Positions 1 to 9,396 of a stretch of 64,000 bases of DNA are shown here, in pieces (position 1 is the first letter of the stretch; every line of letters begins with the position of its first letter). Source of the stretch: Diphasiastrum complanatum (taxonomy: Eukaryota > Streptophyta > Lycopodiopsida > Lycopodiales > Lycopodiaceae). Both the position numbers and the translations under genes were made by a program. The stretch covers positions 49,284,546 through 49,348,545 of the forward strand of contig CM055107.1 of NCBI GenBank assembly GCA_029204225.1. Reading direction: 5' to 3'. The notes under the pieces were generated by a model. It had not been told where the DNA came from, did no database searches, and saw only the letters and a list, made by a program, of their open reading frames with translations.

Positions 1-969
1 TTCATTTCTTGCAAGTCTGAACAATGGCATTCATCTCTACCTGCATTATGCATGAACTTAGGAACAGACTTGATGGGCATTACCCTTGCATTGTTACCAG
101 GGCATAACTGTTTGAATAGGAACATGAGGAGAGATATGAAAAACTTAGAGAAGTAAATGATATAAGTGAGTAGGAGATTGTTGTGTATATATGTGTATGA
201 AAAAATTTGTATTTGAAAAAAAAATAAATTGGAAAAAAAAAAGGAAAAAAAAAAAAGAGAGAAAGAGGGCATATCCTCTATGTTGTCTAAAAAGGAGCAT
301 GATTTAGGAGTTTGAGATTGAAAAAAAAAAAGATGAAAATGATGGTTGGGAAAAAATATGTATATTGTGAGCATGATATATGTATATATATCTGATTCAG
401 TCTTTCTAAAAAAGAAAAGAAAGAAAAGTTAGCATCGGAGAAGTTTCATTGATTAAATCAATCATGAGTCTCTGAAGTGACTGAGAGAAATAAATTCTTG
501 AGAAAAAGTGAGACAATAGACCTATTGCATCCACTTGAGGTTTGAGTACAGATCTAGACATGTTCTGATATAAAATGCATCCATCGATTGTCATTTTGTA
601 GAAAGAAATTGCATTCTCATATCCCCAAAGTGCATGGATATGAGATGGGCATATAGTGAAATTTGATGGGAGTGGGAGCATAAGCCGATCTAGGTGCACG
701 GGATGGGTATGATGCAGGTACTACCATGATCTGTTGTTGCGTGATTCAATGGCTTAATCGATGGCCCTGGATACTGCTGAAAACTAGACTCCATGCCCAA
801 TGGATGAAGCGGGTACAACTAGTTCCATTAACTTCCCCTCGAGCAGTTAGCATTACACATTATTGTGTACTGAGCCTGTCTACAACAGTTGAAGAGAAGT
901 TTTGCCACAAACATCAGTTCGATTGGGTCCGTTATGTGGGGACCACATCCCTAGTAGATGTTGCCAAAA
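1..969. other. AT-rich intergenic DNA, no gene seen
   Basis: Low-complexity A-rich runs fill roughly 200-420. No reading frame with recognisable motifs is present. The frame at 726-995 (plus) ends in MLADFLTC and contains LSLSTT. This faintly recalls the end of a Copia RNase H, but the match is too weak to call. Confidence 0.4.
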
Positions 970-2853
970 TGTTAGCTGATTTTTTGACATGCTAAATCGG
1001 GCTAAACTAGAGAAGAAATGACTTAGTGTGATCGGCAAAGAATTTGGGTCGTATAGCCATAGCCGAAGGGGTCCCAGTCCACCCAAAATGGACTACCGAG
1101 AGGCTTGATAAGTAAATCAGCCTTAGGAATGGCTGTGTAATTTATGTTTTGATCCATGATCTTACCAAATTTTTGGTGGATTGCCAATGTAACCGAATTT
1201 TATATTAATATAATATGATGTTTGCGACTTTTTTTTCAGGTTCTCCTTTCATCCAGCCTATGTGGAAATTAGAGACTGGCCATTATTTTCGAGCACCTGG
1301 ATATTTCGAAAATGTCAAGAATTTTCGACAAAGACCAACATTCTTCTCCAACCGATCTTTTTGGACCAAAAACGTCAATTAAAAGCCGAATGAGAAACAC
1401 CATCACCAGAAAATTGGGCACTAGAAGTATCAAATATCACACTAGGACAATGGACCACGGGACCAAAATGGGCAAAACGTGAGCTGATCTGTCAAAATCA
1501 GTCGCAGAGCCAACACATATCAAAGATGGAGAGTGTGGTAGATTTCAATGTGTTCATGGAGAGATATGTAGCTGAAAGCATCTCATTTACTCTGAGTAAC
1601 GTCAGTACTGTTAAATATCCTGTTTCCGAGAGTATTGATCACCCAAGTACGTAAGAGCTTCAGTGGAATGGTACTTTGATTATGAGAACGATGGATTAAT
1701 GGTTAAGTCTACTCCTGCTCAAAAGCTGATATGGGCAGAGGCTCAGAGCTCCAAATTTTGATTGACCAGCATTGTTGCATTGACTACTTTGATTAAGATT
1801 TGTGGAGGCTCCATACTGAGATTGATGCAGATCATGATCACTGACGGACGAGATAGGGAGATAGATCCTAGCTGACAACGTGAGCATCTCTGAACGTGCA
1901 TTGACTCACAGAAGTATCATCATGTTGCTCTCTATCCTCAACGAAAGATTTGAGGCATTCCATCGCTACTGCTGCAGCTGAGAACTATCGTCATTGACCC
2001 TCCTCATAGTGCGAATACCACTCAGTTTTCAGTCGAGTTTCAGTTTATGGTGCGATCATTTGAAGAGACCATCGTTTCAGTACCTACATGAGCATGATTG
2101 AGTTAAGCAGCACCTATCGGGCCTAAGCAGACATCACTACTTTGATGTGTAACTTGACAAGAGAACGTCACATGTAAGTTTTCTCATTTTGTTCTCACAC
2201 TCCGCTACCTGTGTACTCAATATTTGATAGATGATGCAATTGTGTATGTCATAGATGTCGCAGCAGCGATTACAGCTTCATATTGAAAAATCTTTAATGC
2301 ATATTGTTTTCTTCCATGTCTTCATAAAGAAAGACTATAGCATGCTAAAAGAACTCGTAGATAGTGTATTGTTATGTCTCAGGAGAAAGTTAAATGCAGG
2401 ATAGTTGTGATTTGAGGTGATGATAGTTTTAGACTCTAGCAAGATTGCTAGTTTGTTCAGAATGATTGCTTTTTGTTTTAATGCATGGAGAAAGCCTTTA
2501 AGAAATGTTGCTTGAGTGAATGTGATGAGTGAATTAAGCAAGTCATCCTCGTCTCCTTGGAACAAAGGAGTGAGGTTAAGCTCACTCTGGTTGGAACACA
2601 CTACATGAGTTAAGAACAAACCTATTGCCGGTTTTCATCTAGAACCACAATAGTCAAGATAACTCGTTGGAACACACGGTTCTTGACTATTCACTGTTAG
2701 CCATCTACAAACCAAGATGGTTGGGAAATTGCATGCTACACCTGAACAGCTCCCCCGACTATTTAGATGGAAGGGGTGTAGTTAATGAATACTTTGGGAA
2801 AGGGTCATATAATACAGCCATGATTCACTACCTAATGACAATAAGCATCGAGA

Positions 2854-3078
2854 ATGTTTCGTCCAAGCCCTCCCATAGGTCCTAATATTCCAGACACTGC
2901 TACAACTTATTTGTATATCACAGTCCTTACAGGCCTGAAAATAATGCACCAACAACGGATTGTGTCAACCTTTGGTGCTGCTAGATTAGTAGAGATCCTA
3001 GCAACTCTAGAGCCCTGCATATTACCACTGCTAGATTATGGTAGGACTAGGGATGTCTATATTGTGATCCTCTTCTAG
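2854..3078 (+). CDS. Conserved short ORF 1 inside the long LTR (copy A)
   Basis: This 74-residue frame starts MFRPSPPIGPNIP and ends ...ILF. I do not recognise the family. In copy B the same protein occurs in a longer frame (26544-26879), where a one-base deletion fuses it to the frame upstream. In diverged copy C (53949-54172) the start MFHPNLSLGPDIP, the core LKIMH.Q.IVS..G..RL.EI....PCILP and the terminal ILSLF plus stop all align. Many of the nucleotide differences between A and C keep the amino-acid class, which suggests past protein selection. It could be an accessory protein or the remains of a gag-like frame. No signal peptide or membrane span is obvious. Confidence 0.4.
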   Translation: MFRPSPPIGPNIPDTATTYLYITVLTGLKIMHQQRIVSTFGAARLVEILATLEPCILPLLDYGRTRDVYIVILF

Positions 3079-3186
3079 AAATGTTAGAAGCCCACACATG
3101 CATAGAGGATTATGTGAATGATTATTGATTGAGGAGTGTTAGTTGTATTGAGAGATTGACATGTCAGAGAAGCAGTCAACTAGTAT

Positions 3187-3444
3187 ATGGCCTACACCTC
3201 AAACCCAAGGAGGTATTGCCCCGTAGTCAGAATAATTGGATGGGCTTCAATAGAACTGATATCATTAGACACCACCATTGGAATTGTAAGGGCTGGGAAT
3301 TTAGCCATTGAAGTTGATAATGAGGTATTTAGAGTCAAAACATCCATGTACATTAGAATGAACGACTCATGGGTCATGGTAGCAACACGCTCCATAGAAC
3401 TTCAAAGTGCTACTAGGACGAGATCTGGGCCTAGATTTTTATGA
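3187..3444 (+). CDS. Conserved short ORF 2 inside the long LTR (copy A)
   Basis: This 85-residue frame, starting MAYTSNPRRYCPVV, has mixed hydrophobic and charged residues (IGIVRAGNLAIEVDNE, then a basic tail RTRSGPRFL). Copy B keeps the whole frame at 26988-27245 with about nine substitutions and no indel. Copy C keeps only the last third, recognisable as VIVLCHLIQSELK. The stop overlaps the start of the next frame in an ATGA arrangement. No known domain is recognised. It was probably part of one longer frame with the next entry. Confidence 0.35.
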   Translation: MAYTSNPRRYCPVVRIIGWASIELISLDTTIGIVRAGNLAIEVDNEVFRVKTSMYIRMNDSWVMVATRSIELQSATRTRSGPRFL

Positions 3445-3818
3445 CTGGGTTAGGACTACGAGAGCTACCTCTACCAGGTGACTTCTGCCAATTGAGTAGG
3501 AATGGAAAGGTTTATCATTATTTCTATTCCAGGGATTTCCATAGACATCTCCTAGTTGGAGATACACTGTTCAGAGTTAGACATAATGCAAACCGTAGTT
3601 CCCTTGTAGTGTATGAGTTGAGTGAAGATTCTACGTGGAAAGAGGTAGGAGGATCCTTTACCCAATATATTGAATTGCATCTAGGGCTTCCCGATCCATT
3701 GCCAGAGTATGTGTTAGAGAACTTAAATGATATCATCAAGGATTCTGGAACAGATTCTCAAGAAGAATACGAGAAGGAGGTAGCTCTGGAACTTCGCAAG
3801 CGAGCAATATATCATTAG
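3441..3818 (+). CDS. Conserved short ORF 3 inside the long LTR (copy A)
   Basis: This 125-residue frame contains LPLPGDFCQLSRNGKVYH, YSRDFHRHLL and an acidic C-terminal third (DIIKDSGTDSQEEYEKEV). Copy B (27242-27619) has the same length and no frame break. In copy C the block P..GD.CQL.R.G...YHFYS followed by L.R..H...CS.FEIHE is retained at 54241-54465, although the DNA is strongly diverged. I do not recognise the family. In copy C the ORF 2 tail and the ORF 3 head share one frame, so the ATGA overlap in A and B is likely a shared -1 shift or a reinitiation site. Confidence 0.4.
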   Translation: MTGLGLRELPLPGDFCQLSRNGKVYHYFYSRDFHRHLLVGDTLFRVRHNANRSSLVVYELSEDSTWKEVGGSFTQYIELHLGLPDPLPEYVLENLNDIIKDSGTDSQEEYEKEVALELRKRAIYH

Positions 3819-4234
3819 TGCAAGTCATGAGTTTCAAGAAGACTGAGGAAGTGAGTATAACCCTTTATAGGCTATGTCTCTAGAGGCCTGGAAAACCTCT
3901 ATTAGCTATTGAGGTACGACTTGGTCGATAGAACATGTCAGGGATCCCCTAGTTAGCTTTGTATTTGAGACGTGTACGACCATTCTCATAATAGCATGAC
4001 ACTGGACACATAGTGGTGCTATATCCTGTTATGTTGTTTTCCCCTTAGCTTTGATCCCCTGAGTGGGAAATGTCATAACACACTCTAATCTCAGTGCCTC
4101 TTCTCGCCATTCCCGAAAAAAGATAGATCGTAGAAGGATTCGCCTCAGCGGTGGGCCCTATTGTGGCGATGATATTGATGATGTCGTGTCTGGCCTCGAG
4201 TCCAGCACATCCCTCTACCAGGCCTCGTCGTAGG

Positions 4235-5390
4235 GATTTGATTCAATGTGTTGTTTTTTTCTGTGATACACATTGTAAGAATGTAGGATATGATAGTTCG
4301 TATTGTTGTTGCTTTCTAGTTGAATTTCTTATGCAAATGGTGCTGACTTTTATTTGATGTCTTTGAGGTGTTTTGATTTGTTTTTCAACACCTTTTGGAA
4401 CTTACCAATTAGGAGATTTTGAAAACTACTTATATTTAGATTCAAATGCCTAATTACCTTACCTTGGGTTGCTTGCACATGTATCCTAATCTTAATCCAA
4501 TAGTTCCTATGAGATTTGTATTGAGGAGATTCAAATTGAGAAATTGAATTGATTGGGAAATTTCCAGGAAGATAAAATTTAGCATTCTTGACCAATTTTT
4601 AAAAATCCTGAAATCAATTTTTGGCCTTGCTTTGCAAAGGTATTACTATGTTACTGTGTTTTGAGGTTGATCAATGGACTATAGAAGAAAGTCAATGGTG
4701 ATGTCTGATATGTGGTGGTGGTCTAATATTTTAAGGCTTGGCTTTGCTATAGCTTGGATGTTAGGGATTTTAAGGCTAGGGCTTGGCTGCTAGGCCTTGT
4801 AAGTGAAGGCTTCCAAATGTTGAAATCTCAAGTGTTGCACTTGTAAGTTTTCTTTGATTTGGTCTCCTTTGAGTTCATGTAAAAACCTCTTATCAATTCC
4901 AAATACAGGGACCTCACAAGTTGATACTAGAAGAAAGTCAACATTGATGGCTAATATGTGGTGGCGATCTAAACTTTTAATGCTTGGCTTGGCTGTTAGG
5001 ACTTTTAAGGCTAGGGCTTGGCTATTAGGCCTTGTAAGTGAAGTCTTCCAAATGTTGAAATCTTAGATTTTGATTTGGTCTTCTTCGACTTCATGTAAAA
5101 ACCTCTTATGATTTCCAAATACAGGGACCTCACAAGTTTTTAACAATTCATGCATTTTGTTTGGTGTGTTGAAATGTAGTATGCCATCTTGGATCAATTT
5201 ATTACATGCAAACAAAAACACAGCCTTCATGCATAGAAAGAAAAACAAACAATTTAATTGGCTATTGCATGTTTTATTGTGAACATCCAGATTATAATAA
5301 TCACATGTGTGAGTAGGAGACTTAAAATAATCTAATGCAGGCTTGATTCCACATGTTCTAGTTTCTTCTTTTACGTGAAAAGAGATCATA
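4235..5390. repeat. Dispersed repeat, left copy (inverted partner at 29340-30225)
   Basis: The reverse complement of this stretch matches 29340-30225 over most of its length. Examples are the blocks around the tract at 4490-4530 and the one encoding YDSSYCC at 4290-4320. The copy here is longer because it carries an internal duplication (4684-5140) absent from the partner. The element class is unknown and no coding frame is recognised. The 4081-4234 stretch before it shows nothing identifiable. Confidence 0.6.
4684..5140. repeat. Tandem duplication, about 244-bp period, two copies
   Basis: The sequence from agaagaaagtcaa at 4684 to the CAGGGACCTCACAAG block recurs from 4928. Differences include a roughly 20-bp block (tgttgcacttgtaag region) present only in the first unit. 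The partner repeat at 29.3-30.2 kb has one unit, so the duplication arose here after the copies separated, or was lost there. Confidence 0.6.
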
Positions 5391-5527
5391 GTGGATTTTT
5401 TGCTATCAATCCAACCAAGACATTAAGCATGGATTATTCAGACACATTTGTGAAAAGAGATCGTAGTGGATTTTTTGCTATCAATTCAACCACGACATTA
5501 AGCATGGATCATTCAGACACATTGGTC
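5377..5527 (+). repeat. 75-bp tandem duplication
   Basis: Two units of 75 bp begin with gtgaaaagagatc at 5377 and 5452. They encode KRDHSGFFAIN and KRDRSGFFAIN in one frame, because the period is divisible by three. The units differ at only a few positions. Confidence 0.7.
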
Positions 5528-5654
5528 TTGTTTTGTCATTGTGAACATGTGTGTCACATGACATTCATTTTTTCTCAATCATAATCAGTAACATACACTA
5601 TTTCATTACGATTAACTATTGTGGACCGTAGTTCCATGTTGGCACAAATTTTTT

Positions 5655-6007
5655 AACTTAGCATTGTTAAATGTGCAAGTATTTTTTCAACCGGATTGAC
5701 TAAACAACAAGTGGTGGTATGTTGTTCAAGTAAAGCCACGCGCTAGACATGCATTTGAAAATGCATACATTGAGAATGAAATGGAGGACTTGAATATTGA
5801 CAACACAAACATGGTTGATGCGGATATAGAAATATCTTCAAGTTCTCTAAATATTATAGAAAATACTTTAAATGAAACGAATGATTCTAACACAAATGAC
5901 AATATTGAGAGAGGGTCCGATTACTATAGTGATGATTAAAATCATCTAAGCAGAGATGAGTTGCAAGATGTATTGGTTGATGAATTTGAATCTTGTAATG
6001 ACGAATA

Positions 6008-6008
<1 letters not shown>
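5655..6008 (+). pseudogene. CACTA (En/Spm, TNP2-type) transposase C-terminal fragment
   Basis: Read on the plus strand, the sequence gives KWWYVVQVKPRARHAFEN followed by an acidic, Asn/Asp/Ser-rich tail ending SDYYSDD and a stop. After that stop the frame stays open (NHLSRDELQDVLVDEF) to a second stop. The pattern W.VV...KPR followed by an acidic tail is what I expect at the C-terminus of plant TNP2-like CACTA transposases. There is no N-terminal part nearby, so it is a fragment. Other CACTA-like debris lies at 62755-62900 and possibly at 30405-30790. The stops and lack of neighbours argue against function. Confidence 0.45.

Positions 6009-6010
<2 letters not shown>

Positions 6011-6047
<37 letters not shown>
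6011..6047. repeat. (TA)n microsatellite
   Basis: An uninterrupted alternating TA run of about 37 bases. The following stretch to about 6325 shows no gene. Confidence 0.95.
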
Positions 6048-6050
<3 letters not shown>

Positions 6051-6709
6051 AATCATTTTTGTGATAAAATGATAGTTTACGTAATTACTGCATCTTTATA
6101 ATACATTCTTGCATTTTTCAAGTTTATCTTGAATTCAAGCTAGCAATCACTTGTGAGTCATTTTAAATCAAATGCTTTCAGTGCAATCTATATCTTATTA
6201 GAGATATAGCAAAAATTGATTGACCAAAGAAAACAATTAGTGAGCATACGTTGATCATTTATCTACACTTCAAAAACATTTTTCTTTTGAAACATCCTTA
6301 CTATATTTAAAATATATTAAAGCAATCTTCATATCTGTCTCAAGGAGACATAATACACGAGGATGTGTGATTCACAATGCATGATCATGAGAGCAACATG
6401 GATGACATGATGGATGCATTCTTCACGAACCCACTCGAACCCACATTGATGAGGTAAGAAAAGATGATCCACGGCTTGGCATCCACTCCTTTGTACGATG
6501 GTGGACAAATGTCAAAGTTGTGAGTTTGTTTATTACTTTTAAATTTGCAAACTAAGTATGGGTGGTCAGATGCGAGTGTCCCAGAGTTGTTTAGGTGATC
6601 TTGTCTTTTGGTGTCCTGTAGCTAAACTCAAACCTCATTTTTATTTTCATGTGTTGTGAAAAACTATAACTAAGTATATGAATATATTGTCACACTTTTC
6701 TTTAAAAAA

Positions 6710-7293
6710 TGTTGCCTCCAAATAACACCATGGTGGCATCTCAACAAGAAACCAAGAAAATGCTATCAGCGGTCGGCATGGATTACCACTGTCATGCCCA
6801 TGATTGGTCTCGGGTAGCGTGTCTCTGCTAGGGACCGGTAGACCAACAACCCGTAAGTTAATTGTGACTATAAGGGAATTGGGGCCCTTATGTGTACACA
6901 GTCATAATGTTTGTAGGCCTAAATACTTGATGGTGGATTGGTATGGGTCAATCAATGAGTCATTGGGGAACTGGATGACGTGGCCCAGATAGGCTGCAGA
7001 GGTGTCCAGTAAGGTGTCACAGTGCACTACTAGTGGTGCATGGGCCTTGGAGGGTATAAGTATATACCTGCTGGGCTCTCACTAGTGTATGCTTAATAGC
7101 ATGACCGGTGGCAGGGTGCTACTGGTGTGATGCCATACTTCTCTTTGTGTTTGATCCATAGCTTGGGTGCTAGGTCCGTTTGATCTAGGTTGGTTGGGTT
7201 GGTTTGTCCACCATCAGGTTCCCCTGTGTTTCTTGTGATTGACATGCTTAGAATAGGATCCTTGGATTGAGGACTTTACATTGGTATCAGAGC
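6710..7293 (+). mobile_element. Copia-type LTR (approximate start) and primer-binding site, left arm
   Basis: TGGTATCAGAGC at 7282-7293 is the standard plant primer-binding site complementary to initiator tRNA-Met. The preceding ...GGACTTTACA at 7280 is a plausible LTR end, one base before the site. The left edge (TGTTGCC at 6710) is only a candidate. The mirror copy has gctctgatacca at 40952-40963 on the minus strand. Downstream internal sequence to about 9600 has no intact Copia domains. Confidence 0.55.
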
Positions 7294-8364
7294 CAGTTCT
7301 AAGCTCGTTTAGCCTTTGTGTTCAAGAGAAATCTCAAATTGTGGGGATTTTTCCATTGTGTGATATGGAATCCTGACACTTTTTTGAGAATTCAATGGAG
7401 TTTGCAACAAACTGGTGAAAGTGCGGATTATTCTTCTTGTGGATTTCCTAATTTGAAGTGTAATCGGTTGTGTGGTAAGTGCACTACCAGGTATACAATC
7501 GGTTTGATTCTTAGACAATTCATATTGGTTTTCAGGAAGTACATTTCCGGTTTTCAATTCACTTGTGTTGTCGTTTACTTCATTTGGGACACTTTTTTGT
7601 TAGCAACGGGATCAATAAGAGTAAATGATGGTTTTTTCGGCTTCTTGTTAATTACACAATGATTTAGGTGGTTTTGTTGGCTATCTTTTGCTTTTTATCG
7701 AGCCAATTTTGGCTTGAATCTGTGGAAAGCAAGAAAAGAAGCACAAACAAAGACTAATCATTGGTTGTGAGTGTTGGTGGATTTTTACAGGATTTGCACG
7801 AGGTTTTTATTGGATTTACAGGTTTATGCTGTATTTTTTGGCAAACTGATTGTGATTTGCAGGATTTGTGTGAGCCAGTAAGGCCATTCTTTGAATGGTA
7901 TGGATTATAGGAAAGCCTATCCTGTGGTTAAAGAAAGGCAATCTGAAAATCTGAGAGTTTGGAAAAATTTGGGCAGCATCTACCCTATTTTCCAGCCATA
8001 AGAAATATGGTGTTTGTAAATCTGTAAAAGATTCTTGCTTATGCATTTGTGGAAACAATGTAAGGCTAAGCGAATTGTAAAAGCGCCCTAGAATATCTGT
8101 ATTCTGCCAAAAAAATAGCAGAAGAGCATTTGCTTCAAGAAGAAACTAAACAAAGGAATTGATGTCTCCATAAACGCTGCCAGTGGGCACACCCTCCATC
8201 CACATGAAGCCTGCATACAACACAAGAGTGAAAAGTGTTGAAAGCGAGCCTGGCAAGCTCTTTTTCAGCCGCCATCTCCCTCTCTCTCGGGTCCCTCTCT
8301 CTCTCGGCCCTTCTCGCGACAAGCAGGTGCCCAGATCTCTCTTTTGGAGGGAAAGGTGAAAGCG

Positions 8365-8393
8365 CGGGGGGGGGGTGGGGGGGTGGTGGGTAA
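8365..8393 (+). repeat. G-run tract
   Basis: Runs of nine and seven G separated by single T, followed by GGTGGTGGG. The mirror site near 39785-39800 is shorter (a run of seven or so C on the plus strand). The tract therefore changed length between the arms and could form a G-quadruplex. Confidence 0.6.
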
Positions 8394-9049
8394 AGTCTTA
8401 GTTAACTATTTGTGTTTGCATGTTTGGTATTTAGAGGGAGGGGCTGGTGTCAATATGTATGGTCTTTTCAAAGGCTTCTAATAGTCATTATAGACAATAA
8501 ATTTGTAAATGCAGTTAAGGTACTTCTGAAATCGTAATGGCTTAAAATCAGTGTGAATTAGATTTTGATGCATATAGTGGTTTTTTAGCAAATTTGTTGC
8601 ACGATCCATTTTGCAAATGCTCATTGGTATAAATGCTACAAGCACTCTTTGGTCTAATAAAACTACGTTTTTTTGGACAATGCTCTGTTTAAAAATTTGT
8701 ACCCGTAATGAGTTCAACCGAACGTAAATTTTTTTATAATTTTTCAGTTTTCAAATAAATGGAGTGAAATTCTTGTTAGGGGTGGCAAATATAAATTCGC
8801 CCGACATCACTCAACAGTGATGGCCCCCTAAAGTGGAAAACGCATGGTTACAATTTTGGACCACGGTGTGTTTCAAATTTCAACTAGGCACCAAACAGAA
8901 TAAACTAAATGCAAAATCTATTTAATCGATAATTAGCCATTAGGATTTACAGCTTGGGATTAAAAACAAAAGAAAAATTGGTGAGTAAGGCCCGGAAGTT
9001 GTTACTGACTGGATAAATCGTTGGCCAAGCTAATTTAGCTTATGCAACA

Positions 9050-9396
9050 TCCCAGAATAAAAAAAGTAAATTTCGTCGAGTTTTTTTGCTTTGGGTAAGT
9101 CCTCCTCGTGGTGGAGGATGCAACCCATAGAAGTATGATTGGGCTGAATTCCTGGTGGAATTCCGTAAGGCTTTTTCACAATTGACGAATTAGATTCGCT
9201 TTGATTAATTGCAATGGGTAACCGAGAATGTGAATTCTTGGATTTTTTGGCCAAGGTGTCATTTTTTCAAAATCATGCACGGCCAGAAAGGACCCAGAAG
9301 CCTAAGATGGAAACTGAAATGGAACGAGAAAAGCTGTTTCTTGATGTGCTTGAAGCCCTGGGCGTACCAACACTATTTGTTAAGGACAAGAAATAG
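9050..9396 (+). pseudogene. Possible gag-like coding remnant in left arm
   Basis: One frame upstream gives WAEFLVEFRKAF, reminiscent of the Gypsy capsid motif W.eF...F...F. The frame from 9214 gives MGNRECEFLDFLAKVSFFQ, a charged middle KMETEMEREKLFL and DVLEALGVPTLFVKDKK before a stop. The mirror copy (38769-38951, minus strand) keeps this frame with a handful of substitutions, but so does the surrounding non-coding DNA, so preservation alone proves nothing. Stops interrupt the region between the two parts. I regard it as a decayed retroelement frame or a captured exon. Confidence 0.2.

Larger units (their letters stand above)
970..4080 (+). mobile_element. Long LTR of an unclassified retroelement, copy A (apparently solo)
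   Basis: A segment of about 3.1 kb is repeated directly at 24064-28257 (copy B) and, much more diverged, at 50969-54862 (copy C). Candidate ends are TGTTAGC at 970 and ...TAACA at 4080, giving matching TGTTA/TAACA termini; copies B and C also end in TAACA. In B and C the end is followed within a few bases by TTGGTG(C/T)GTCTG(C/T)CGGGAG, which resembles a Gypsy-type primer-binding site. Copy A is followed by unrelated sequence, so it looks like a solo LTR. No 5-bp target duplication is visible (caaaa left, cactc right). The LTR identity is inferred; the three-fold repetition is seen directly. Confidence 0.6.

Noticed and set aside
726-995. Frame ending MLADFLTC with LSLSTT, resembling the end of Copia RNase H
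   Set aside because: The two short similarities are too far from the normal spacing, and no other motif supports them. The end overlaps the proposed LTR start.
2335-2619. 94-codon minus-strand frame shared with 26080-26367
   Set aside because: Conserved only because copies A and B are near relatives. Copy C does not keep it, and it is antisense to the ORFs that are conserved.
8478-8717. 79-codon minus-strand frame nearly identical to 39448-39687
   Set aside because: The similarity is no higher than in neighbouring non-coding parts of the inverted repeat, and no motif is present.
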